Source of the DNA: Bacillota bacterium
GTDB lineage: Bacteria > Bacillota > Bacilli > Bacillales_B > DSM-18226
Assembly (NCBI GenBank): GCA_021821235.1
Contig: JAKACS010000321.1
Coordinates: 1 to 5,028, forward strand
Length of the DNA: 5,028 nt
Direction: 5' to 3'
The notes beneath the pieces are model-generated. The model was not told the origin of the DNA, did no database searches, and saw only the letters and a list, made by a program, of their open reading frames with translations. The stretch's first letter is position 1; each line of letters starts with the position of its first letter. Both the position numbers and the translations under genes were made by a program. Below, piece after piece: positions 1 to 5,028 of this stretch.

Positions 1-404
1 GCTTCTGCAATCTGAATTGTATCTGTTGGTGAATAGACGACGCGAATATCCTTCCCGGCTATTTTTTCATCCAAAAGTGTCCGATTCGAGCCTGGTACTC
101 TCATCATATCACCGAATGTGCAAATAATCCGGTTAGCTCCTTGAGCAAGAGCAATCATGGCATCAATCGATCTTTGATCGGTTACACAGACAGGGCAGCC
201 CGGTCCGGAAATCAAATTCACATGTTCTTTTAACTTTTGTTTCACTCCTGTTCTTGCAAGCGCCATTGTATGGGAACCGCACACTTCCATAAAAGCTGGT
301 TTGCGGCCAAATTTGAAAGAGAATTCTTTTGCTTTTGCAATGACAGCATCGACAAGCGGCAGGCATAGTTCAGGATTATTCGACTGTTTCAGAATTTCGA
401 GCAT
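1..404 (-). CDS. hypD: Hydrogenase formation protein HypD, N-terminal part (3' end outside window)
   Basis: HypD is a [4Fe-4S] protein that forms the scaffold complex with HypC on which the Fe(CN)2CO group is built, with CN delivered by HypE. The window holds the first 134 codons of a protein normally about 360-380 residues long; the reading frame runs open off the left edge. Family motifs are intact: MEVCGSHTMA (39-48) with essential Cys42 (Cys41 in E. coli), ISGPGCPVCVT (65-75) with Cys70 and Cys73, and TFGDMMRVPGS (96-106). ATG 404 has GGAGGAA 8 nt upstream. It lies 29 nt inside the end of hypC, in another frame, so translation is probably coupled. In most clusters of this order hypE follows, but that cannot be seen here. 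Confidence 0.97.
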   Translation of the reverse strand, partial: MLEILKQSNNPELCLPLVDAVIAKAKEFSFKFGRKPAFMEVCGSHTMALARTGVKQKLKEHVNLISGPGCPVCVTDQRSIDAMIALAQGANRIICTFGDMMRVPGSNRTLLDEKIAGKDIRVVYSPTDTIQIAE

Positions 405-612
405 CAATCAGCTTCCTCCATTCTTCCACGCTTATCCTCGCATACTCTTCGTCCACAATACTCATTGCCTGACCCGCATGAACGACAACATAATCGCCAA
501 GTTGAACTTCGGGTACAAAAATGATGCCAACAGTTGTTTGTGATCCCATCACATCAACAACCGCAGAATACTCGAAAATTTCAACTACTTTTCCTGGTAC
601 ACCAACACACAT
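376..612 (-). CDS. hypC: Hydrogenase assembly chaperone HypC
   Basis: HypC is a small chaperone of the HypC/HybG/HupF family. It holds the iron with HypD while the CO and CN ligands are added, then docks on the large-subunit precursor to deliver it. The 78-residue product starts M-C-V-G-V-P-G-K. Cys2, exposed after removal of the initiator Met, is the essential iron or HypD contact residue. The small beta-barrel core ends in LGDYVVVHAGQAM (38-50), with the family's conserved His45, followed by a helical acidic tail. The start is unambiguous: the MC motif is preceded by a very strong ribosome site, AAGGAGGAGGG, 7 nt upstream, within the hypF coding sequence. The end overlaps hypD by 29 nt in another frame, keeping the HypC-HypD partners tightly coupled. 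Confidence 0.97.
   Translation of the reverse strand: MCVGVPGKVVEIFEYSAVVDVMGSQTTVGIIFVPEVQLGDYVVVHAGQAMSIVDEEYARISVEEWRKLIDARNSETVE
413..419 (-). promoter_or_regulatory. Ribosome binding site of hypD
   Basis: The minus strand reads GGAGGAA, 8 nt before ATG 404, inside the 3' end of hypC. It supports the chosen hypD start and independent loading of ribosomes despite the 29-nt gene overlap. Confidence 0.85.
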
Positions 613-2897
613 TGATTGGCCCTCCTCCTTGCTGCGGCAACCACTAGCTGCCCATAAGATAACCCGCCATCATTGCACGGCACTTTTTTAGGGAAGAATA
701 CGTTAAAGGATCTTTTACTTAATTCTTCCTCCAATCTTCTTCGCAAATAGCGATTATGCATGCTTCCCCCCGATAAAACGATGTTTTCAGTTGGTTTCGG
801 CCTTTTGTCGTGCAAAACGTCCATTGCACTTACTATTGCTTGAACGACTGTTTCGTGAAATCTACTACTAATAATTCGAACATCAACCCCTGATAACACA
901 TCGGTGGCAATTTCTTTCAACATTGCAGAAAAAGTAATCGTCAGACACTCATTGGAATTATCGACCGCATGCGAATAAGGAAACCATTCTTGATGCACAT
1001 CAGCCAGTTCTGCCAAGCGGATAGCCGCTTCGCCATCATAGCTTGCCATTTTCGTTATGCCGCAGAGCGCACTAACCGCATCAAACAGCCTGCCGCAAGT
1101 GCCCGCTTCAATACTATTGATCTTTCGGTTAATCATATTTCGTAATATATCAATCTCATATGTCTTATCCGAAAAAATCGTTTTTGCTAAAACCATCCCC
1201 TCTTCCCCGTGAAGTGAAATCAGCATAGCGGCTGCATTCCGCCACGGTTCAATAATACACTTTTCACCTCCAGGAAGTGGAGTATAGTATAAATGGCCAA
1301 TACGTTCAAACTGAACTGCATCACCATAAAAGATTTCAAACCCCCATATCTTTCCGTCAAGCCCATAGCCAGTTCCATCCAAAATAATGCCATATGCCTT
1401 GCCGAGTATTTGATGCTCCTCCATGCACGCAGCCATATGGGCGTGATGATGCTGTACCTCGACTACTTGGGCAAAATCATACTTTTCTGCGAGCGTATGT
1501 ACAGTGTAGCCAGGATGAGCATCCACTACGGCCAATTTTTTCGGTGTGTCGATCCATTTAATGAGATGTTCAAATTCTTGGCGGTAATGTTGAATTGTTT
1601 CAACATTTTCCAAATCGCCAATATGGGGGCCGACAAAAATCTGATGGTTCCTACCAATCGTAAATGTCGATTTTTGCTGGCCGCCAAAAGCAACAATTCC
1701 CGAAACATCCAGTTTCGTCACAAATGGATCTGGCACATACCCCCGTGATCTGCGAAGAAAATCAATTCCCCCATCGGTCAATTGAACAACCGAGTCATCC
1801 ACCGGATGCAAAATTTCCCGGTTGTGAACGAGTATATAATCGGCAATTCCTTTTAGATAGGCTTGCGCTTTGTCATCCTGATATAAAATGGGCATTCCCG
1901 AAGGATTGGCACTCGTCATCACAAGGCAGGACAAACCCGGATCCTCAAACAGCAAATGATGCAGCGGGGTGTATGGCAGCATCGTTCCAATCGTAGACAT
2001 GCCGGGTGCAACACTGACTGCTAAGCAATTATTTTTGGTTTTTGCTAAAATCACGATTGGCGCTTCGGGACTTCTCAAACATTTTTCCTCTTCCTCACCA
2101 AAGTCTGCAAACTCGCGAACCGCCTCAATTGATGAGGCCATGACTGCAAGCGGCCGCTGCGGTCGCTTTTTCCGTTCTCGCAGCAATTGCACAGCCTGTT
2201 CATTCCGTGCATCACAGCTCAGATGGTAGCCACCAATTCCTTTAATGGCAATAATTTTCCCTTGATTTAATAGCTTTATAGCCCTTTTGATCGGTCGATC
2301 TGCATCAATAATTGTTCCTTCAGCGTTTAGTAGTTGAACTTTTGGCCCACATGTTGGACAAGCGATCGGTTGTGCATGATGGCGACGGTTTCCCGGATTC
2401 TCATATTCCTGTTTGCAATCCGGGCACATTGGAAAACTTTTCATGGTTGTAAATGGCCTGTCATATGGCAATTCTTCGATAATCGTATAGCGTGGCCCGC
2501 ATTGTGTGCAATTAATAAACGGGTAATGGTAGCGAAAATCTGTAGGATCATGCATTTCTTTTAAACAATCATCGCAAACGGCGGAATCAGTTGGAATCAC
2601 TAGCATTGATGTTCCCCTGCGCTCGCTTTCGATAATCTTAAAATCCTGTTTGTTTTGGGACTCGGTTTCTTCTACAGCAATTGAATCAATTTTCGAAAGT
2701 CTTGGTGCCCTGTTGGCTAATAAGGTCTGAAACTGCTGGAGTTTTTCCGCGTCCCCCTCCAAATAAATTTTCACGCCATCCATATTGTTTTGCACTGTCC
2801 CATTTAGATGCAATTCCTTTGCCAGCCGGAAGATAAATGGCCGGAAACCAACCCCTTGAACCCGGCCGCTTACAGCTATTTTCATAGCTTTATGCAT
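585..2897 (-). CDS. hypF: Carbamoyltransferase HypF (cyanide-ligand synthesis)
   Basis: HypF converts carbamoyl phosphate and ATP to carbamoyl-adenylate and transfers the carbamoyl group to the C-terminal Cys of HypE, the first step in making the CN ligands of the active-site iron. The 770-residue product has the full architecture. An acylphosphatase domain (1-95) has GRVQGVGFRPF (11-21), with catalytic Arg19 and Asn37/38. A double zinc finger has four CxxC pairs (C108/111, C130/133, C158/161, C180/183). A YrdC-like domain spans about 200-385 (KGIGGYHLSCDA, KKRPQRPLAVM). A Kae1-like domain runs from about 400 to the end, with the metal site HHHAHMAA (483-490), DGTGYG (507-512), LSGGSMHN (708-715) and CNDGGLSYGQ (741-750). 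No frameshift or internal stop is seen. ATG 2897 is preferred because GAGGGAG lies 10 nt upstream. ATG 2885 (MKIAVSG), which forms ATGA with the hypB stop, would shorten the product by four residues. The 3' end overlaps hypC by 28 nt. Confidence 0.98.
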   Translation of the reverse strand: MHKAMKIAVSGRVQGVGFRPFIFRLAKELHLNGTVQNNMDGVKIYLEGDAEKLQQFQTLLANRAPRLSKIDSIAVEETESQNKQDFKIIESERRGTSMLVIPTDSAVCDDCLKEMHDPTDFRYHYPFINCTQCGPRYTIIEELPYDRPFTTMKSFPMCPDCKQEYENPGNRRHHAQPIACPTCGPKVQLLNAEGTIIDADRPIKRAIKLLNQGKIIAIKGIGGYHLSCDARNEQAVQLLRERKKRPQRPLAVMASSIEAVREFADFGEEEEKCLRSPEAPIVILAKTKNNCLAVSVAPGMSTIGTMLPYTPLHHLLFEDPGLSCLVMTSANPSGMPILYQDDKAQAYLKGIADYILVHNREILHPVDDSVVQLTDGGIDFLRRSRGYVPDPFVTKLDVSGIVAFGGQQKSTFTIGRNHQIFVGPHIGDLENVETIQHYRQEFEHLIKWIDTPKKLAVVDAHPGYTVHTLAEKYDFAQVVEVQHHHAHMAACMEEHQILGKAYGIILDGTGYGLDGKIWGFEIFYGDAVQFERIGHLYYTPLPGGEKCIIEPWRNAAAMLISLHGEEGMVLAKTIFSDKTYEIDILRNMINRKINSIEAGTCGRLFDAVSALCGITKMASYDGEAAIRLAELADVHQEWFPYSHAVDNSNECLTITFSAMLKEIATDVLSGVDVRIISSRFHETVVQAIVSAMDVLHDKRPKPTENIVLSGGSMHNRYLRRRLEEELSKRSFNVFFPKKVPCNDGGLSYGQLVVAAARRRANQCVLVYQEK
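620..630 (-). promoter_or_regulatory. Strong ribosome binding site of hypC
   Basis: The minus strand reads AAGGAGGAGGG, ending 7 nt before the hypC ATG, and lies wholly within the last codons of hypF. It is the strongest Shine-Dalgarno match in the window and fixes the hypC start. It suggests that HypC is made at higher levels than HypF, which would suit a stoichiometric chaperone next to a catalytic enzyme. Confidence 0.85.
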
Positions 2898-3544
2898 TTG
2901 GCATATGCTCCCTCAATCCAGGAAAACCACTCATGGAGTCCCTCTTTTGTTCTTGCTGAAAGCGGTATGAGTTCGGATTCTGGGTTAATTTCAGAGAGAT
3001 CCTTTCGAGCCTCCGCCACATTAAAATCTAAGTACGGCAGCAAATCAATTTTATTGAGCAGGACTAATTCGGTTCGCATAAACATTTGTGGATATTTTGA
3101 AATTTTATCATTTCCTTCTGGAATACTTAAGACTGCCACTTTATGATGCTCTCCCAAATCATAGCCTGATGGACAGACAAGATTTCCAACGTTCTCAATA
3201 AACAGCAAATCAATTTCTTCCAGATCAAATTCTGCTAGGGTTGCAGCTACCATTCTTGCATCAAGGTGGCAGCCGCCATACGTGTTAATTTGGGCTGCTT
3301 TGGCACCCATTGCCCGTATCCGGTTGGCATCTTTCTCCGTCGCTAAATCTCCTTCAATTACCCCAATCTTGTATTTTCCGGATAAAGCTCGAACCGTTTC
3401 TTCGAGCAATGTTGTCTTTCCAGCACCAGGGGAACTCATGAGGTTGATCACAAGGGTATTTGTACTTTCAAAAAGATTACGGTTAAATTCTGCTGCTTTG
3501 TTGTTATTCGTTAACACATCTGTTCTTAAGGTTATTTTCATCAT
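2882..3544 (-). CDS. hypB: Hydrogenase nickel-incorporation GTPase HypB
   Basis: HypB is a SIMIBI-class GTPase that works with HypA to load nickel; GTP-driven dimerisation controls metal transfer. The 220-residue product contains the P-loop SSPGAGKTT (37-45), the EGDLATEKDA segment (64-73), GGCHLDA (90-96) whose Cys92-His93 form the metal site of the G domain, ENVGNLVCPSGYDLGE (117-132) and the guanine-specificity motif NKID (164-167). It lacks the N-terminal CxxCGC high-affinity nickel motif of E. coli HypB and the histidine-rich stretch of rhizobial HypB; the N-terminus before the P-loop is only about 35 residues. ATG 3544 overlaps the hypA stop as ATGA, with GAAGGGAG 6 nt upstream. The next codon is also ATG (3541) and cannot be excluded. 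An upstream in-frame extension to 3673 exists but lies inside hypA and has no family match. The gene ends inside the hypF start region. Confidence 0.97.
   Translation of the reverse strand: MMKITLRTDVLTNNNKAAEFNRNLFESTNTLVINLMSSPGAGKTTLLEETVRALSGKYKIGVIEGDLATEKDANRIRAMGAKAAQINTYGGCHLDARMVAATLAEFDLEEIDLLFIENVGNLVCPSGYDLGEHHKVAVLSIPEGNDKISKYPQMFMRTELVLLNKIDLLPYLDFNVAEARKDLSEINPESELIPLSARTKEGLHEWFSWIEGAYAKCIKL
2908..2914 (-). promoter_or_regulatory. Ribosome binding site deciding the hypF start
   Basis: The minus strand reads GAGGGAG, 10 nt before ATG 2897 but 22 nt before the alternative ATG 2885. This spacing favours the longer HypF (MHKAMKIAV) over the start that forms ATGA with the hypB stop. 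A third ATG lies between the site and 2897, but it is in another frame and runs into a stop within a few codons. Confidence 0.7.
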
Positions 3545-3897
3545 GAATTGCTCCCTTCGTATGATAAGATCTGAAATGTTTCCCCTGTAAGGATTTTCCC
3601 AGAAGGAATCTTGCAATTGGGACACAAAGCAATTTTTTGGTTTGGTCTGTACGTTTCGCCGCAGATAACACATTTTGCGCTTGCTTTCTCAAGATGGATA
3701 AATAATTCTGCTGATTCTGTAAAAAGGCAGGGGTTTTGCTCCCGAAAAATAGCAAATGCCATTTTTAATGCTTCTGGCAATGCATTTGCAAGCTCTCCAA
3801 CGATTAAGTCTACCCGATCAAGTTTTTCAATTCCTTTTTGCGCTGCATCTGCTTGAACAATCTGCAAGATATCTCCCATTAACGCCATTTCATGCAT
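3541..3897 (-). CDS. hypA: Hydrogenase nickel-insertion metallochaperone HypA
   Basis: HypA binds Ni(II) and, with HypB, delivers it to the hydrogenase large-subunit precursor after the iron centre is in place. The product has 118 residues, typical of the family. It begins M-H-E-M, and His2 with the free N-terminus is the established nickel site. The C-terminal zinc domain is complete: C76-V-I-C79 and C92-P-N-C95, followed by the usual GETFQILSYE end. The start is decided by this chemistry: ATG 3897 gives the MHE terminus and has GGGTGAT correctly placed upstream. A GTG three codons earlier (3906) overlaps the preceding stop as GTGA, but would bury His2 behind three extra residues. The stop TGA (3541-3543) overlaps the hypB start region, ATGATG, so hypA and hypB are translationally coupled. 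Confidence 0.97.
   Translation of the reverse strand: MHEMALMGDILQIVQADAAQKGIEKLDRVDLIVGELANALPEALKMAFAIFREQNPCLFTESAELFIHLEKASAKCVICGETYRPNQKIALCPNCKIPSGKILTGETFQILSYEGSNS
3551..3558 (-). promoter_or_regulatory. Ribosome binding site of hypB
   Basis: The minus strand reads GAAGGGAG, 6 nt before ATG 3544 and 9 nt before the adjacent ATG 3541, within the last codons of hypA. It rules out the far upstream in-frame start at 3673 but cannot separate the two tandem ATG codons. Confidence 0.75.
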
Positions 3898-3901
3898 TGC
3901 T

Positions 3902-3908
3902 ATCACCC
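3902..3908 (-). promoter_or_regulatory. Ribosome binding site deciding the hypA start
   Basis: The minus strand reads GGGTGAT, which pairs with the GGTGAT part of the AGGAGGTGATC complement to the 16S rRNA tail. In that register the GG lies 8 nt before ATG 3897. The site covers the competing GTG at 3906 and so argues against its use as the start. Confidence 0.65.
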
Positions 3909-4331
3909 AATTTGCTTACGGTTTATTCCAACAAAGATCGTTTCTTCTTTTCTTCTTAAAGGAAAGGTCTCCAACTGAAGCCCTTCTTCATGATTGGTAA
4001 AGTTGAATATTTTCCCACAATTCAAACATTTCCCACTTGAATATAGTGATGTAATGGTAATAAGATTCGAACATTTGGGGCAAACACCGCTCATTGCCTC
4101 AATGTTTGGCCCTTGACGCAAAAGAATGACCGGCTGTCCAGCGACAAATTTCATTTCCAAATTTTCTCTCTGTCCATACAAATTCACAACAGGATACCAC
4201 ATAATTCCCAAGGCACTGTCAGCAGCTCTTTCGAATTTTTCCAGATCTTCTTTTAAAAACGGTTCATATACCGACTGAACCGTTCGGAATAAACCATCTC
4301 GCATTTCCTTAAAAAACTCGATCCGGTTCAT
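3903..4331 (-). CDS. Hydrogenase-operon accessory protein with a four-cysteine, Rieske-like C-terminal domain
   Basis: I do not recognise a named family with certainty. The 142-residue product has no signal peptide or membrane helix and should be cytoplasmic. Residues 1-60 look mostly helical and charged, with an aromatic stretch (GIMWYPVVNLYG, 42-53). Residues about 63-135 read like a Rieske domain: a strand PVILLRQG, then SGVCPKC (82-87), a 14-residue gap, KCLNCGKIFNF (101-111), and a closing LETFPLRRKEETIFV (120-134). In a true Rieske site the pattern is CxH-x15-17-CxxH. Here C84-x-K86-x15-C102-x-x-C105 keeps the spacing but lacks both histidines, and C87 adds a fourth cysteine. It would therefore bind zinc or a rubredoxin-type iron, not a classical [2Fe-2S] cluster. 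It sits where hup operons carry accessory genes (hupE-K, including the rubredoxin HupI and HupJ), so a role in assembly or Fe-S/redox protection is an inference. Start ATG 4331 has TGGAG 9 nt upstream and forms ATGA with the protease stop; ATG 4346 is in frame but has a poorer ribosome site. Confidence 0.8.
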   Translation of the reverse strand: MNRIEFFKEMRDGLFRTVQSVYEPFLKEDLEKFERAADSALGIMWYPVVNLYGQRENLEMKFVAGQPVILLRQGPNIEAMSGVCPKCSNLITITSLYSSGKCLNCGKIFNFTNHEEGLQLETFPLRRKEETIFVGINRKQIG

Positions 4332-4804
4332 GATTTTGTTCTCCATTCTCTCACTTGATCTAGCACCGCTTGTGCCAGTTCAGGCAATTTCTTCTGATTG
4401 ATCTCCGACAGTTCAACGCCGAGTTCGAGGGATGTTGGCTGCATTCCAAACATGACAATATTTTTAGGGTAGCGCTCGCGCATTTTGGCTGCCAATAATA
4501 CTTCCTGAAAACCGAGCTGATGGATAGACATCTTTACTCCAAAATAGGCCGGGATGTCATCCCCATATATCGAAACGATCGTGCCGCCCTTTTTCCCCGC
4601 ATTTATAGCATCAATAATAATTAAATTCTCCGCATCTTCGACCGGCCCAAGAAGCCTCATCCCATCTGTAAGCCCTTCAATAATTTCAATATTGCTAAAT
4701 TCATTTAGTACTTCTTCCAATATTGGTAAAAGGTGAATGCCAACACCCTCATCCGAGAAGAGGGTGTTGCCGATTCCCAAAATGGTAATTTTATTCGTTT
4801 TCAT
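4328..4804 (-). CDS. hyaD: HyaD/HupD-family hydrogenase maturation endopeptidase
   Basis: This is a nickel-dependent-recognition protease that removes the C-terminal peptide of the hydrogenase large subunit once the NiFe(CN)2CO centre is inserted; it acts in the cytoplasm. The predicted product has 158 residues, normal for the family. The N-terminal signature GIGNTLFSDEGVG (10-22) carries the metal-binding Glu19. Asp65 in IIIDAI and His95 in SIHQLGFQEVL match the other two ligands known from E. coli HybD (E16, D62, H93). The complete triad argues for an active enzyme. I chose ATG at 4804, which has GGGTGG 5 nt upstream and overlaps the cytochrome b gene by 14 nt. An in-frame GTG three codons earlier (4813) is a weaker alternative. 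The stop TGA overlaps the next gene's ATG as ATGA. Codons 12-22 form a perfect 10-bp inverted repeat, listed separately. The linked cytochrome b suggests that its substrate is the large subunit of the same operon. The symbol hupD would be equally valid. Confidence 0.95.
   Translation of the reverse strand: MKTNKITILGIGNTLFSDEGVGIHLLPILEEVLNEFSNIEIIEGLTDGMRLLGPVEDAENLIIIDAINAGKKGGTIVSIYGDDIPAYFGVKMSIHQLGFQEVLLAAKMRERYPKNIVMFGMQPTSLELGVELSEINQKKLPELAQAVLDQVREWRTKS
4341..4345 (-). promoter_or_regulatory. Ribosome binding site deciding the start of the four-cysteine gene
   Basis: The minus strand reads TGGAG, 9 nt before ATG 4331. The alternative ATG at 4346 overlaps this site and has only a GAGAG-like purine run directly upstream, so 4331 is the better start. 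Confidence 0.6.
4741..4769 (-). repeat. Perfect 10-bp inverted repeat (potential mRNA hairpin) inside the protease gene
   Basis: On the plus strand the arms are CAACACCCTC (4741-4750) and GAGGGTGTTG (4760-4769), with a 9-nt loop. In the minus-strand mRNA this begins about 36 nt after the protease start codon and covers the codons of the GNTLFSDEGVG motif. Six of the ten pairs are G-C. No run of T follows in the transcript direction, so it is not an intrinsic terminator. A role in mRNA processing or in damping translation is possible; chance from conserved codons is the simple alternative. Confidence 0.6.
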
Positions 4805-5028
4805 CTTTGCCACCCACTACTTTTCTTGGCTCTTGTTTATAGCCGGTAAACATGGATGAAATTGCTCCATTTCGTTCCAAGTAATCATCTCGAATAGCCA
4901 TATATATGTGGATGACGATAAACAGAATGAATCCCCATGCAGTAAGATGATGCCATGAGCGAATCGAAAAACTGACGCCGAAAATGGCAGGCACCCATGC
5001 AAAAAGTTTGGACCAAAACGATTCTTGC
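4791..5028 (-). CDS. hyaC: Ni/Fe-hydrogenase b-type cytochrome subunit, C-terminal part (5' end outside window)
   Basis: This is the membrane anchor and electron outlet of an uptake [NiFe] hydrogenase: a di-heme cytochrome b that takes electrons from the small subunit and reduces quinone. Only the last 78 residues are in the window, about a third of the usual 220-240. The frame is open to the window edge, so the start lies beyond 5028. Numbering from the first visible residue, the segment R23-x-x-H26-H27-L-x-x-W31-x-F-x-x-F36-x-x-x-H40 matches the family's last transmembrane helix. H26 and H40 are 14 residues apart, the spacing expected for heme ligands in that helix. After the helix comes the usual cytoplasmic tail (DDYLERNG, SSMFTGYK), then a short polar end (GGKDENE) and a TAA stop. 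The tail overlaps the protease gene downstream by 14 nt, so the two are probably co-translated. The family call is firm. The symbol could equally be hupC or cybH. Confidence 0.95.
   Translation of the reverse strand, partial: QESFWSKLFAWVPAIFGVSFSIRSWHHLTAWGFILFIVIHIYMAIRDDYLERNGAISSMFTGYKQEPRKVVGGKDENE
4810..4815 (-). promoter_or_regulatory. Ribosome binding site of the protease gene
   Basis: The minus strand reads GGGTGG, 5 nt before ATG 4804, inside the cytochrome b coding end. It is a modest match with slightly short spacing, but better than anything placed for the GTG at 4813. Confidence 0.5.

Noticed and set aside
163..366. Minus-strand frame rich in Cys at its start, inside hypD
   Set aside because: It is an out-of-frame reading of hypD. 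The frame from ATG 404 carries all HypD motifs and a strong ribosome site.
1293..1748. Plus-strand open frame of 151 codons within hypF
   Set aside because: It is antisense to the Kae1-like region of hypF, which has intact conserved motifs. I saw no convincing ribosome site, domain or family resemblance, so it is a shadow of codon bias.
1664..2229. Further plus-strand open frames opposite the YrdC- and Kae1-like parts of hypF
   Set aside because: The translations have no recognisable motifs and lie opposite conserved HypF residues; they are treated as shadows.
3282..3590. Plus-strand open frame of about 100 codons opposite hypB
   Set aside because: It is antisense to the P-loop and Cys-His metal-site region of hypB and shows no independent features.
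3545..3673. Upstream in-frame extension of HypB by 43 residues
   Set aside because: It lies entirely inside hypA, has no family similarity or nickel-binding pattern, and the GAAGGGAG site points to ATG 3544 or 3541.
3904..3906. GTG as the hypA start codon
   Set aside because: It would place three residues before the MHE nickel-binding N-terminus and lies within the likely ribosome binding site.
4741..4769. Inverted repeat considered as a Rho-independent terminator
   Set aside because: It is inside the protease coding region and no T-run follows it in the transcript direction.
4817..5002. Alternative minus-strand frame overlapping the cytochrome b end
   Set aside because: The other frame contains the heme-ligand helix and the conserved tail of the hydrogenase cytochrome b family; this one has no such signal.

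Overview
The window is the interior of a [NiFe]-hydrogenase gene cluster, read entirely on the minus strand. In transcription order (high to low coordinates) it holds: the 3' end of the membrane cytochrome b subunit (hyaC/hupC/cybH type); the large-subunit maturation endopeptidase (hyaD/hupD type); a small four-cysteine protein I cannot name with certainty; hypA; hypB; hypF; hypC; and the 5' part of hypD. Both ends of the window cut a gene. The structural subunits presumably lie beyond base 5028, and the rest of hypD, with probably hypE, lies below base 1.

The order cytochrome b - protease - (accessory gene) - hypABFCD resembles the classic hupSLCD...hypABFCDE layout of membrane-bound uptake hydrogenases (group 1 type). 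There, a periplasm- or outside-facing enzyme passes electrons from H2 through cytochrome b to the quinone pool. HypF and HypC-HypD (with the unseen HypE) make and insert the Fe(CN)2CO centre. HypA and HypB deliver nickel. The HyaD-type protease then clips the large-subunit C-terminus to lock in the finished site. The window is therefore essentially an assembly line for the enzyme encoded upstream.

The purine-rich Shine-Dalgarno sites (GGAGG-like before nearly every gene), the moderate GC content (low to mid 40s by eye) and the protein character suggest a Bacillota host. A Bacillaceae member such as the Geobacillus/Parageobacillus group is plausible, but this is an inference from style and not a proven identification.

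The packing is extreme. There is no intergenic base in the window, and every junction is an overlap: 14, 3 (ATGA-type), 4, 16, 28 and 29 nt for the alternatives discussed in the entries, while the four-cysteine gene and hypA are separated by only a few bases if the ATG start is used. I see no promoter, terminator, RNA gene, mobile element or CRISPR, and no stretch of 300 bases without a gene. The points most worth a second look are the four-cysteine protein, which looks like a Rieske fold whose histidine ligand positions no longer carry histidine, and a perfect 10-bp inverted repeat inside the protease gene.
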